This document shows positions 1-11,655 of a stretch of 64,000 bases of DNA, piece by piece (the stretch's first letter is position 1; each line of letters begins with the position of its first letter). Source of the DNA: Trematomus loennbergii (Eukaryota > Chordata > Actinopteri > Perciformes > Nototheniidae); NCBI GenBank assembly GCA_012861695.1, contig JAAOOA010000086.1, positions 7,345,885-7,409,884 on the forward strand, written 5' to 3'. The position numbers and the translations under genes are program-made. The notes under the pieces were generated by a model. The model had not been told where the DNA came from, made no database searches, and worked only from the letters and a program-made list of their open reading frames with translations.

Positions 1-375
1 AAGGGAAGTTTCAAAATATTGAGTTGTGTGCTAAAACTTGATATTTTTCTCTCATATTGGGCGTCATGAACTTTGTATAAACAAACACTGGTGAAATTCG
101 TTTTGAGCCTTAGCTGTATGAAAACAAATCAAGATTTTTTCACGTTTGGGTGTTGATCTTTGGACAGAGTTCCACAGAACTGAGGCACCGTGCTGTATCA
201 GGTTGATGTATTTCATTTACAGAAATCCAGTGTTATCAAGGCCACTTACAGAACCTTAAAAGCTCATGTAGAATATTTGATATTCAGTCGTGTTCAAGGA
301 TCTTTACAGCAGGTTAAGCCTGTGGTAGTAAAGTAGTCAAATTAACTTGCAGCTAAGTTTTAGAGGGGTTAAAAG

Positions 376-1395
376 CAGTGGTTCTCAACTGGTGGGTCGC
401 GACCCACTTTTGGGTCGTTTCAAGTGGGTCGCAGATGTGTGAGTGAAGATTTTTTTTTGTTTTTTTGGAAAAAAGTCAAACTTTTATTTTGAAGGCCCGA
501 TTTTCTAATGCTGTGCATGCAGTAGGCGTTGGACTGGAAGTACCGGAGACCATAATAGGTTTTGAAAACTTCTGTCACGTAGTGATCATCTTCTCAATAA
601 AACATCTTTGCTGATGTTTTTTCGAGTCTTCTGGCCAATCAGAATCAAGATTGTTGCCGGAAGTCCCCACGGAGAATAACTTTGCCATAGAACTATTCTT
701 TATACATCCAAGGGTACGATTTCAGATACAAATGAACACTTAATGAAATATGACCCCCGGTTTGATGATTGACAGGTCACAGAACAATAGGGGCTATCTA
801 CCCTTACCCACAATTTAAAGTAATTCACATCTATCTCCTCTTTACTCTTCTCTCTGTGGGAGGAGCAAGTTCAGCTGTCAGAACAAAGTGAAAAACAAAC
901 AATAGCATAAAATATTATTAATATGTCGGGTAGTAATAGATTTATTTATTTTCTTCTCAGAGTGTACCAGAATGCGTAGTTTATATGGTAGTATTTCTGA
1001 AAATCTCCTGGGGGACAATCCCCCTAGACCCCCCTTCTGGGGTTGGGTTTTCAGCATGTCACATTTTTCACGTGTGGTAAATTTGCAGGATTGGCTCCAA
1101 GTCTGCCTTTTTATTGAGTGCAATACAAGTGTGCCTTTTTATGTTATGCAGTTCAGCTTTGATTCTAGAAACTTGATGACCATCATCTCATTAAAACTTT
1201 TTTAAAAGCATACTTTAGTTCTGTGAAGGGATTTATGCACTGTACTTCACTTTAATTAATATTGTATGCTGAAAAGTGTATATATTACAGCACAATTCTT
1301 TGTTGAATAGATTTGTGTGGTTCAAAATGTTGGGTCGCGATTTATTGACAAAGGAAAAAAGTGGGTCCCGAGGCCTGACCAGTTCAGAACCACTG
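376..1395. mobile_element. non-autonomous hAT-type DNA transposon
   Basis: The terminal inverted repeats cagtggttctcaactggt and (reverse complement of the right end) cagtggttctgaactggt match at 17 of 18 positions. Flanking 8-bp target duplications are gttaaaag (368-375) and gtttaaag (1396-1403), 7 of 8. TIR type and 8-bp duplication are hAT hallmarks. At 1020 bp with no transposase frame, it is non-autonomous. Confidence 0.88.
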
Positions 1396-1798
1396 GTTTA
1401 AAGGTCTGTTGACTTTGATTTAACTTAATTTAAAGCATTTTTTAACAGCTGTTTTTTAGCATGACATTCTGATCTGTTTGTTCCTGTGTGTCAATAAAGA
1501 ACAAAACAGCTAAACTTAGTTGTACTAAGGCGCTGTATAAATTCACTTCAATTTAAAATTATTATTACTTATGAGCAGAGATGAAGTCTAGATCTGTTAC
1601 AATTCAAGTCAATGAATTGCCTCCAGATAAAGGCAAGTTTTCAGCAAAACCTTCTACAATCCATTCACTATTTAAGTTATTTGATCAAGCAACAATGCCA
1701 GATATTTAAATGTGCTCAAAACTGCTTTGGATTTAATTTAAAATTAGTATCTTTAGATTTTTTTTAAATCTCAGATTTGCCTTCTTAATCGTTTGTTT

Positions 1799-2047
1799 GG
1801 GTCCCTCACTTCCGTTTCGCTTCTCATGCACTGATTCGCTAAGCTGAACAGCCAATCAGAGTGATTTCTTTAGCCGACAGCCTTTTACCGACAGCCTACC
1901 GATTCAACATGTTGAATCGGTGGCAGAAGGTGTCGGCACGGCCGAAAAGACACGACGGGGCGGGACACACCAATCTGAGTAGGGCGACAGGACGCTCATC
2001 GACGGCCAGACATCTATCGACGCCGAAAATCGGCTTGGTGTTTAAGG
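1799..2047 (-). mobile_element. Harbinger-like MITE copy A, inserted in a LINE
   Basis: Roughly 1964-2047 is the inverted counterpart of 2219-2317 in copy B (shared blocks include atctatcgac, ggccagacat and ggcgacaggacgctcatcga). The minus-strand end reads ggtccttaaacaccaagc. It interrupts the LINE coding frame next to a CTA. The left limit near 1799 (gggtccctcac) is uncertain. A perfect 24-bp palindrome lies inside at 1898-1921. Confidence 0.55.
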
Positions 2048-3010
2048 ACCATTAGACCACGCCAGACAGAAGCAGAGTCGTTTGCTGAGAGCTGGTGTTG
2101 GAGTTTCTCAGAGTATTGTCGTTTAGCATCTCTCACCGCCTTGCTAAAGACGTACTTCGACTCTCTAAAGCGTGCCTTATTGCCACTCCTAAACGCCTCC
2201 TCCTTTTGCAATCTAGAGGTCCTTACACACCAAGCCGATTTCGGCTGTCGATAGATGTCGATAGATGTCTGGCCGTCGATGAGCGTCCTGTCGCCCTACT
2301 CAGATTGGTGTGTATCACGCAGTCTGTCTTCCGGTTGTTGCCTCTTTTGAATGACGAATACGCACTACCGCCGCCTGCTGGTAAGGAGAGTTATTGCCAC
2401 TCACGCATGCGCAGTTCATACGTCGGCTGAAGTCTTTGCGGTGTGTTCCAGTGCGACTGTTGGCCAAGACGCAGGAGACGTGAGGCGACACAACAGTCGG
2501 GTCCGTCGGGACGTGTTCTTTGGTGTCAGATTGGTGTGTAGGGGGCTTTAGCTGTTTCAGTTTAGGTGCGAACCAGGGCTTGTTGTTGAAACTCACCCTG
2601 GTGCGTGTTGGTACACAGCTGTCCTCAAAGAAGCTGATGTATGACGTCACAGCCTCTGTATATTCATCCAGACTTTGAGTAGCATTCCTAAACATGTCCC
2701 AGTCAGTACAGTCCAAACACGCCTGAAGTTCCTCCATAGCTTTACTGCTCCACTGCCTGAATGTCCTCACTACAGGTTTACAGTTTGAGTTTCTGCCTGT
2801 ATGCAGGAATCAGGTGGACCATGGTGTGGTCAGTGTGGCCCAGTGCAGCGCGGGGGACGGCGTGATAGGCTCCCTTGATGGTGGTGTAGCAGTGATCCAA
2901 ACTATTCCCCTCTCTGGTGGGGCATTTAATAAACTGTTTGTATTTTGGGAGTTCGTGGCTGAGGTTACCTTTGTTAAAGTCACCAAGAACAATAAGTACC
3001 ACGTCTGAAC
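2048..3010 (-). mobile_element. degenerate LINE (CR1/L2/Rex-type) fragment, endonuclease end and linker
   Basis: Minus-strand frames read as one broken LINE ORF2. 3002-2778 holds the C-terminal part of an APE-type endonuclease, with GDFN, SLDHCYT and GHTDH motifs. 2770-2555 continues with [14 protein letters not shown] and ends KPWFAPKLKQL. 2211-2048 resumes QKEEAFRSG and reaches SANDSASVWRGL. A deletion of about 2 bases near 2780 shifts the frame, and the two MITEs separate the pieces. The clade name is tentative. Confidence 0.8.
2217..2548 (+). mobile_element. Harbinger-like MITE copy B, inserted in the LINE
   Basis: The 332-bp element has ends aggtccttacacaccaa and, in reverse complement, aagccccctacacaccaa, flanked by TAG at 2214-2216 and 2549-2551 (a 3-bp duplication, CTA on the LINE strand). 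Removing it rejoins the LINE frame as KLKQL-xLQKEEAF. The 3-bp duplication suggests PIF/Harbinger, but no transposase is present. Confidence 0.75.
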
Positions 3011-3300
3011 AGGAAGTTGCATTGTGGGTAATGCAGGTGCCACATTTTGAAAAGAAAGATCAGGGCATAGAATTTAACTAAGGGAAAGGTTGCAGTTCCT
3101 TCTGCATTCATTTTAATGTGTATTTCTTTATATTTTCCAATATGGAGTTTTCTTAACACCGATGAAGGACAATCAAACAACAATAATAAGAGGGTCATTA
3201 TGCAAAAACAAAACTGTACATATACTGTATGTCACAAGATGCAATTCAAAGCTTCTCTAGGGCGGGTTTTTGTTAAAAGGATTGACTAAATAAATCTTTG

Positions 3301-4222
3301 TTAACCTCTTAAGGACGACGGTCCCCCCAGTGGACCCCCCCCCCGTTTTTTTTCGAGACTGTGTTTCAGAGCTTCTTAACATTTATGAAACTATTAATGT
3401 GTAGCACCAGATTAACGGGAAGAATCTCAGCTAACTGAAGATATGAACCATTTTTACCAAAACAAAACACAAGGGTAATACCAAGCCTCTGAAATAGCAC
3501 TAAGCGAAAAAATGCTAACGCACTGCGGCACACAATTCAAGATAAAGATACCCTTATTACTTATCGTAGCTGCACATACAATATATCCGATTAAAGCTGA
3601 GACTCCACAGATTATATAGGTATAGTATCATCACTGAGCGATCCGAACTCGGGACAGGGGAAGCAAACACAGACATCACAACACGTACCTTTACGGAGCT
3701 TTTATGGGATCGTCTCACCGTAGCTGTCAATCTGATCAAAAGACGTGTTCAATGGCATTAAAACGAGAAAAAACGCGGCTGAATCGGTTGATCCATAGGT
3801 TAATAATGTATCTGTAGTTTTGAAAAAAATATTTATAATCCATAATTCCATTTTTATGTAAAAATCGGAGAGAAAAAGTTAGCTGCTAATGGTAGCCAAC
3901 AGAGTGTATGCAGCTTCCGGTTTTGGCCACGCGTCACTCTCACTCCTTATTTGTTAATGTGTGTAGAACTTTCCCTCGATTCCATTGGCTCTAGCGGTTA
4001 TAAAGATATTTCATTCATCAAAATCGACCAAGGGGGGCCAGAGATATGGAAAATCCACCCAAATGACGCCAGAAGTGTTTTTTTTTTGCTAAATCTCTCT
4101 AAAGATTTCACTTGTTTTGCATCAATCTTGATACAGGGTACTTATATGTTATAGTTTGGATTCCTAAAGCTTTTAGTCTACTATCCCATCATTCAAGGGT
4201 GGTTTTCACGATAAGTAACAAC
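3301..4222 (-). mobile_element. truncated piggyBac-like MITE, second copy
   Basis: It begins TTAA-cctcttaagg, like the TTAA-flanked element at 52955-54091. About 3950-4215 is similar to the reverse complement of about 53195-53485 (shared blocks such as catcaaaatcgacca, gcatcaatcttgatacaggg and ttcctaaagcttttagtcta). Homology fades at about 4222, so the far end appears lost. It is older or more diverged than the other copy. Confidence 0.65.
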
Positions 4223-7200
4223 CAGTGCTTGTAAGAAGAGGAAAAGACAGCTATAGTTGATATATATTTGCGACAGTGTTTTATATGATTGCTTGTTTCT
4301 GAAAGAAGTTACTTAAAGTGACAAACGCAGAGAATTATCACCTGATCCTGCAGTCCTTTTAAGTCTACAAAGTTTGTAGTATTTTTCAGCTTATTGTTTT
4401 GGTTTCACAATATGCAACTCTGGGCTCTCTGAAGCAGGCAAAAAAAAAGATCTGAAATGTTCTGTACAATACAAGCCCAACATCAAACAGCATTAGTAAA
4501 TAGTACAGTTGTGACAAAAACTACTTAAAAAGGTAAGTAAGAACAGAAACTAAGCCTAAGCATCAACAATTGTTTTAAATGTGTTATGTAGCAACATCCA
4601 CAGGGGATACAAACCGAGTCAACATCATTTACTGCAAATCCTTTTGAAACAAGTTTACTTTGAATGTGACGTTTCTGAATCGACAATGGGTTTCATAAAT
4701 AAGTATTATTTCAGCATCTTGCAAGAATTCACAATGCCACATTGTTAATGTTGGGAAACAATTGGTTCGGTTTAGAAACTAGATGACAATTTGGGTTAAA
4801 AAAAGCTATGGAAGTTACATTATGTGACTCAATGACGTAGCGTCCCATGACAATGCTGTCAGTAAAAATAACTCAGCTTTTGGTTTCAACTTTCAGTCAT
4901 GGTGATATACTACATATCCATTGTTTGCAGATAAATAAAATGCCATTTATTTCCCTGCATACTGAAACGGGGATACAGCTGAAACTGCACAACCCAAAGA
5001 AGAGGTAAGAAAAGGAATTACATAAAAGCAGACAGTCATTTGAAATGAATGGCCATTCAAATGAACATGCATACCTAAAACCAGAAATAACCTGGACTGT
5101 AACAAAAAAACAAAAAAACAAGACGAATGACTTCCCTAAGTATAGCACAGAACATTGCAGGAGCAGCACAGTGGGAGCAGAAGAAGGCATCCTGAGAGGC
5201 AAGAAAGCAGGACAGCGCTGCCTTAAGTACATTGGTTACAGAGTACAATGAAACCTCTTTTAACCAGTGTTGGGAGGAGGAAACTTCATCCACGTCTGCT
5301 GGAGTCTCAGCTGGCCTGGCAGAGGCGAGGCTTTAACTGGCTTAACAACAAAAGCCGAGCTCAATAACTAATAGCCCTCTTCTTCCCCCTCTCTGTTCCT
5401 TCTCTCACTTTACTCTGTTCCCCTCTAGTCCCTTCTTCTTCCTCTTCTTTCTATCTCGCCATCTTCCTCCTCCTTCAGAGTGAAGCAGAGAGATAATGCG
5501 GAACACTTGCATGCCGTCTGCTGAATTAAACATGGCAAGAACAGCTTGTACTATGTGCTAAAGCTGGAGCAAAGAGAAGGTTAATAGGGAAAAATAAGGA
5601 AATACAGAATTCCAACTCCGCACAGGGGTCTCAGGAGTGCTGCTTAACATTTCTTCAAAATTAAAAAGATCTGACGCTGATAGACCAGGCTCTGGAAACA
5701 GGACAGCCATTTTTACTAATTGGACAGGTTGAAAAGGACTGTCAGTTGTCATTGTGTGGAAGCAGCCAATCACCATGTGGGGGGCTGGCATAACACTAAA
5801 ATAAATACTTCTTTTGAGGCTCCCTCCAAACCTCCAGCTTCCATTGTCAGACCTGTTAATCCGATCTTGCAAATCTCCTATTCCTTTCACACACTCTCTG
5901 TCATCTTTGCGGTACAGCCAACCAATTGGGTTCTGCAAGTAGTACATCTGCCCATCTCTAACTCCAGGCTCTATGGTGAATAATTGAGAGTGTTTCAAAG
6001 GTTCTCTGTCTCAGGTGGCTTTAAAAAAACCTGGCGATGTCTTCTCCTCCTCGCGGCATGGGCTGAGGTTTTGGTTTTTGTTCTGCCTCTCATCTTTTAA
6101 CTCTTGATTTATCTGATTCCAGAATAAAAAGTCTCTCTTTCTGTCCCGACCTATTTGGTATTCCCCGGATGTAGTACCAGGCTCACCACCCTTATTCTCC
6201 ATCCTCTCCCCTCGCTTTAGCCCTGACCGAGCCAAGTGACCTGTTACCTCAGCTTAGCATTGGCCCAACACTCATGGCATTAAGTTAAGTTCAACCTCCC
6301 AGAGCACACGCCTTGTGAGGCTTGGCAGAGAAGGGCATTGGTAATTGGCATGACCATCACCACCACCACCAGTTTCCACTCACCAGACCTCCTGGGACAC
6401 AGAATCTTGGTAAATGAGGAATACATTGTTTTTTCTTCTCATCAAAGTTAAACAATCTTGTCGAGCACCACTTGAATTATTCCCTTTGAATTGTTACAAA
6501 GTTGCATTTTGACCTTCTTGCTAAATTCCTCAAAAGAAGGCAAAATGATTTTTTTTTTTACTCCGTTCACCTCAATTTAGCTGATAAACACATCCAATAA
6601 CCTTTATCTTTCCTGCTTACAAGTATTTACACATTTAAAGTTCAGATATGTTTCATAGTGATCTTCTTTTCAACCTTATCTTGACCAAAATGTGACAAGC
6701 AAATTCAAAAGTCATCTAACTCTTGCCTGTTCCTGTTGGCTTAAGAAAAACTGACAAAAGCAACAAGTCAACTGGGCTTTCTTAACTTAGGGAGGGTTTA
6801 CACCTTCCGTGTTCTTCCTGAATCAGAACAATGCAAAGATGGTTCAATGTTTGGTTTGTGCTCCCAAAGTCAAAACTTAACAGTACAGAGTTCCAATGTG
6901 TTGGAATTGTCCTTCAATAACATATTCAGTTAGTACCTAAAAAGACTCAACAGACCCTTGTATTGGGCTTTCTTTACTGGTATTTAAATCAAGCAAAGTT
7001 GTTAGATTGTACACATTTAGTAGCTAGCTAGTTAGTTAGCTGACCTCTGTCAGTGGTGGCCAGTGGCAGAGCTGAATCAAAAGTCATCATTCCCACCAAA
7101 CTCCAGAGCTACTGATCGATTTCCTCCAGGAGAAATAGTCTTCTAGTGGCAGGAATGTAGAATTAGGTACCGCAGGATACACTGGCTAGCTAGATATTGC

Positions 7201-9039
7201 CTGTTTCGTTGCAGTAAATATTTCAAAACTAGCACAAATAGGCTAATAGTTACCAGAACAGGAAAAGGAAAGACACTTTTTTAACCAATGAAATGACAAA
7301 GCACTCCAGAGTTAGTTTGACAACGTGCCGAGGCCAGACCTGGAACAGAGAGTGGTTGTTTGATGCAGACCAAAGTTCAGTTGGTCCAGTGTTCACAACA
7401 ACACAAAGGAACCATACCTGGTTTAACTGGAGCCTTCAATTGTGCTGCTGTGGAGGCAAAACCGTTATCCAATGGGAAGCCTCCAGGTGTGAAGTTGTGA
7501 GAAATTGTTTTGACAAACTGTACTTCTCCTCGAGTTTGCAAAACTTGTAAAATTCCCTCTGGCAGATCTGTTGAGGAGGCTAAATATCCCAGAGCAGGTG
7601 CACTATACTGCGTAGTGCTGTGAAATTAGCTGAGGAAGGAAAGAGGTGCGAGAGTCTAGGTATTTACGTCTAGACTGATAACATAGCTCGGCTTAATTAA
7701 TTACCAGTTTTCTCCACAGAGAATTGTTTCAGAAAGCTTTTTTTTATTGAAAATGGGGTTGTGCAAAAACAAAAGTTATGAGTGATGATGAATTCCTCAC
7801 TGAGGGTAAATGCATGCTACAAGATTCTGGGACTAATTAGGAGCTCAACTTGTGATCAGAGTCGACTGTTTAGAATGACGCCGCTGCAGTAAACCCCCTG
7901 GAGAAAAGATGTGCTGAGGCCTACAATGGCCGGATAGGGAGAGACGACATTTTATTTTTAGTGTGGAAATAATTAACATTATAATCTTCAATAAGAAAAT
8001 ATATTTTCCACTTGGGAAAACAGTTGTGTTTCAAACATAACTTAACAGTAATAAATCATCTTAAAACTGTAGATTCAAGTGGTAACTTAGAGATATTCTT
8101 TATCATTATGATAAAACTCAAATAAAACATCTCTTTTTTGTTCTGCAGAGTTGAAGTGCCTGGATCTTGGAGAATGCATGCACCCTATGGAGTTCAAAAC
8201 ACACTTAAATCCAAACTGTACTGCAGTGATACAATAAACAATCCTAATACATGTGACACGTGTGGCAACAGCAGTTACAGTATGGCTCTTCTCACTCACT
8301 GATATCAGCAACCTGTTCAGACACTGTGAAACGTCATGAAAATGTGTCCACTTATGGATTGTAACATAGCACATATAGCTGTCTCATTTACAGAATAACA
8401 GATTGCACAGTGTATAATGTTCAACAACGAATAACAACCAGGGACCTTCTGAGGACTCGTTTCAGAATTTGAGCTGAAACCGACTTCCTTAAATGCAACA
8501 AAATCCATCAACTGAGGTTTTGCATTTGAAATGTCTCAGCTTTCAATCTGTCAATCAGTCTGTACTGATCATATAATTACATTTGAGTAATAACATCTTC
8601 ATTATTATCACAATATAGTCTTACATCGTAATGAGGCATGAGTAAATGAAATGGGACAAGACTAATAATACGAGTATAACATCATTTTCGCTCTGTCAAA
8701 ATCACATTCCTTACAGATACCCTTTTCAGATCTGCTCTGATAAATATTACTTGAACTCACGTTATGCACAACTGTAAATATATACCACACTGTTTTAAAT
8801 TTGACTTTACACCCAGTAACCTTGACTGCAAAGTGACTCCAGCCACCTAAGTTGCTCCATTAAACACTCCCCGTCTACAGTAAGTTAAAAAGCGTAGTTG
8901 TGATGTGACACAGAGAGCTTAAAAAGCAGAGTTCAAGTTCAGCTGCTGGAGCATGTAGCAGTTTGTTCTCCTTCTTCTTCATTTCTCTTTAACTGCAGCC
9001 TTTCTCACTTCCCTAACAGGCTCTCTATAAATGTCAAAG
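4223..9039. other. intergenic stretch downstream of nectin-2, no recognised gene
   Basis: Apart from the open frame at 5558-6253, described separately, I see only AT-rich sequence with no domain, RNA gene or clear repeat boundary. Confidence 0.5.
5558..6253 (-). other. unassigned open frame of about 232 codons with one internal TGA
   Basis: A single minus-strand frame stays open from just after TAA (6254-6256) to 5558, except for one TGA at 6011-6013. The upper part is charged and hydrophilic (RDRKRDFLFWNQ, ELKDERQNKNQN). The lower part is mixed (MYYLQNPIGWLYRKDDRE, SWRFGGSLKRSIYFSVMP). I recognise no domain. It could be a transposon protein remnant, a processed pseudogene or chance openness; no splice structure linking it to nectin-2 was found. 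Confidence 0.3.
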
Positions 9040-9205
9040 ATGTGCGTTGTGCGTTGGTGTTCGGATCAGGGGTTCAAACCCCACTGCAGTCAGCATGTCG
9101 TTGTGTCCCTGAGACACTTCACCCCAAATTGCTCCTGTGGGGATTGGCCACAGTATTGAGTATGTAAGTCGCTTTGGATAAAAGCGTCTAACAAGTGACA
9201 TGTAA
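9040..9205 (+). mobile_element. tRNA-derived SINE with an L2-type 3' tail
   Basis: A Pol III B-box-like gggttcaaacccc (9071-9083) is followed by a body with ttgtgtccctgagacacttcacccc-type sequence. The 3' tail gtaagtcgctttggataaaagcgtc is typical of fish SINEs that borrow L2 LINE ends. The A-box region is not clear, so the head may be truncated. Confidence 0.7.
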
Positions 9206-11044
9206 TTTGCCCGTGATCCCCATTCTAGAAACCTCTCTGTGTCACGTCACAACCATGCAGACATAAAACAGACAACTGATACAATCCGGTCATTGAGAAT
9301 TGGCCGATTTGGGGCCCGCAACAAACATGATGAATAGGAAAAAGGTGGGACTCAATAAGGCAAATGTGTTGAAGAGCTGCGTCACAAGTCTTAACTTGCT
9401 AAGCAGTAGCAAATGAGTTGCAAAAACAGTTCTAAGACGTACCGTTAATCATCAAAATAAAAAAGAATTGTCCATCTAGTTTTGCTTGTTCAGTTAATGT
9501 AAGCGAGACTTAACGTCAGCAGACCAACACAAACCATTAGTTTTGTTAGTGTACAAAAAAGTTTGGGATTTCATTTAGCCTGTTTAACTTCCTGTTTTGA
9601 AATGCGTCTCAGACCGTGTCTTTCTGTCCAATCAGAAGAGAAAACATGGAGTAATCCGGCACATAGCCTAAGAACATTCTGCAGGACATGGACAATGAAT
9701 ACATGAAATAAAGCAGCCCCTAACAAAGCCGGTGAATACTTTGCCTGGTCGGACGCGACCCAGATAGGAGTATAAATACGAGTTATCCCCGCACACAGTC
9801 ATTGCGGCACACGTCTAAGCCGCCCATTATGTAAATAAAGAAAGAGCAGAATGAGATGTGTGTGGCACACAGCGTCGGCAAAACACACAAATAGTGCATG
9901 TGGAACATAAAGAAAAGAGACGGGGAGATAAATAAAGAGGAAGACAGAAGTGGAAAATATAGAAAGTGAGAAGGGATTTAAAGAGAAAAGGGTAAAAAAT
10001 AGAGTTTAAATGAGTCATTACCGACCCAATGTGGTATTGTGTGAAATCCCCAAGGCTCCCGGTGCGTCTTTTCCTCCGCGAGATCAACACCATTACACAA
10101 CAGTAACAGCAACAACATCTACAACAAGAACAATAACAACAACTGTGCTATAGTGAGACGGCGCCCAATATATAGATGATGCACATCATTAACACCACAG
10201 CCAGCCACACATTAGCACACCCTGTCAGGTCTGCTCTGTTCTCAGTTTAGTGGCCCTCGCTCCATCAGGGAAGCAGGTGGTGTCACAGGGTGGGGCGGGA
10301 ACCCAGAGTCACCCCACAAAGTTGTCACTGGAACAACAGAAACTCCATCTTTGTTGCCAAGTTTGGCTTTTCAAGTTATAAAATGATTCTTGTGAAGTCT
10401 CCATCTGAAGAGTCTGAAGCGAATGGGAACATCGAAAGAAGCCGTTTGGTTCGACGTGATGCGTTTTCTCAGATTGATTTTGAAACAGAAAGGCGTTTTT
10501 TGTTGATTTTGTAATACTGGTTATGTTGCTCCCCGGCTTTGCAGATTACATTTCTGATAAAGTATAAAATACAAATAATGTGGTCACTCAACACAGTCAC
10601 ACACTAGCAAAGCTGAAGAAACAGGAACGTAGGCGATAAGCAGCATCACATCAGAGTTCTTTTTGTTGGCTTTTTGCAGTATTTCTTTCCTACGTTTTGA
10701 TACATTTGGCGAACACTGAATGAAATCTGTCTCCATGATTCAACACAGTTCCATATTCTGCCATCACAAGTTTTCCTTCATCAGCTTCACAAAAACTTCT
10801 GTTTCCTGTTTTTCATATTTTTTCTTTCAACCATCCTTTTTTTTATAAAATCATACAGTCGGTTTCAAGCGGACAGGATGTAACTGATGGCAGCTCTTAG
10901 ATGAGGTTGAATCTGAAGCAGGTAGGTTTAGCTGATGGAGGCGATATTGATTGATTTGGCGGGTGAAGAGCGCCTTCTTGAACTCCTCAACTTCCACCGC
11001 ATCCCCTTGCCCTATTTTCAGCCCTCACCTTTCCTCTACTCTGC
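9206..11044 (-). other. likely nectin-2 3' UTR and downstream flank
   Basis: This sequence directly follows the stop codon on the minus strand. No obvious AATAAA was seen on the minus strand in this interval (it would read tttatt here); the variant TATAAA occurs near 10850, and tttatt first appears near 7743 and 7952. The UTR end therefore cannot be fixed. No other gene is recognisable. Confidence 0.45.
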
Positions 11045-11655
11045 TCACACATAAATGGCAGTCCGGGAAATAACTGAGCCGTCTCTCTGAGACTCCATGT
11101 CATCGTCGAGGTACACGTCCAACTCTTCTTCCCCGCCATGGCCTCGGTGGACGTGATAGGCCGGAGGTAGCATGTTCCCGCCTCCAAACCTGTCGTACTC
11201 CTCCTCCATGCTGTCGTCCAGTTCGAACTTCCTCCTCTCAACTTCGTCTATCTCGCCACTCAGGAGGATGTCGTGGGCGGACGGGGGGTTGCCTACTGCG
11301 GGGTGGTGGAGGTGATGGTGGTGGAAGTCGTTGGCCTTCTCCGTTAGAGTCCCCGTGGCGTCGCAGCCTTCTCGATACGTGTAGATGGGCCCGTTGTTGT
11401 TTGCACCCGTCCCATTCTTACTGCTGTTGTTGCCCGTGCCGCTGAACAGCAGACGGGCTTTGTTGCCATAGTCTCCACCATTGCTACCACTGCCGGTTGC
11501 TATGGAGTCCCCGCTGCTGGGGAAGCCGCGTCTCTGCTGCCGGCGACTCCGGGTCAGGAGGACGGCAATGAGCGCGATAACCAATAGCAGGGCCAGGAGG
11601 GAGCCGATGACGGCGCCCGCCACAACGCCGCCGCTGGACGGATCCTCCAGGGCTT
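11045..11655 (-). CDS. nectin2: nectin-2-like terminal exon: transmembrane helix, cytoplasmic tail and stop (alpha-type)
   Basis: The terminal coding exon starts in phase 1 at an acceptor CTCTGCAG. It gives a short stalk (EALEDPSSGG), a hydrophobic helix of about 24 residues (VVAGAVIGSLLALLLVIALI then AVLL) and a basic stop-transfer TRSRRQQRRG. The tail of about 170 residues has a Ser/Gly/Asn-rich stretch, a histidine cluster (HHHHLHH), acidic segments (DDSMEEEYD; ELDVYLDDDMESQ) and the end DGSVISRTAIYV before TGA. A-I-Y-V fits the class II PDZ-binding A/E-x-Y-V motif by which nectins bind afadin and so link to actin. The last 16 residues resemble the short alpha isoform of mammalian nectin-2, though this tail appears longer. 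No separate delta-type tail exons were recognised. Confidence 0.94.
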
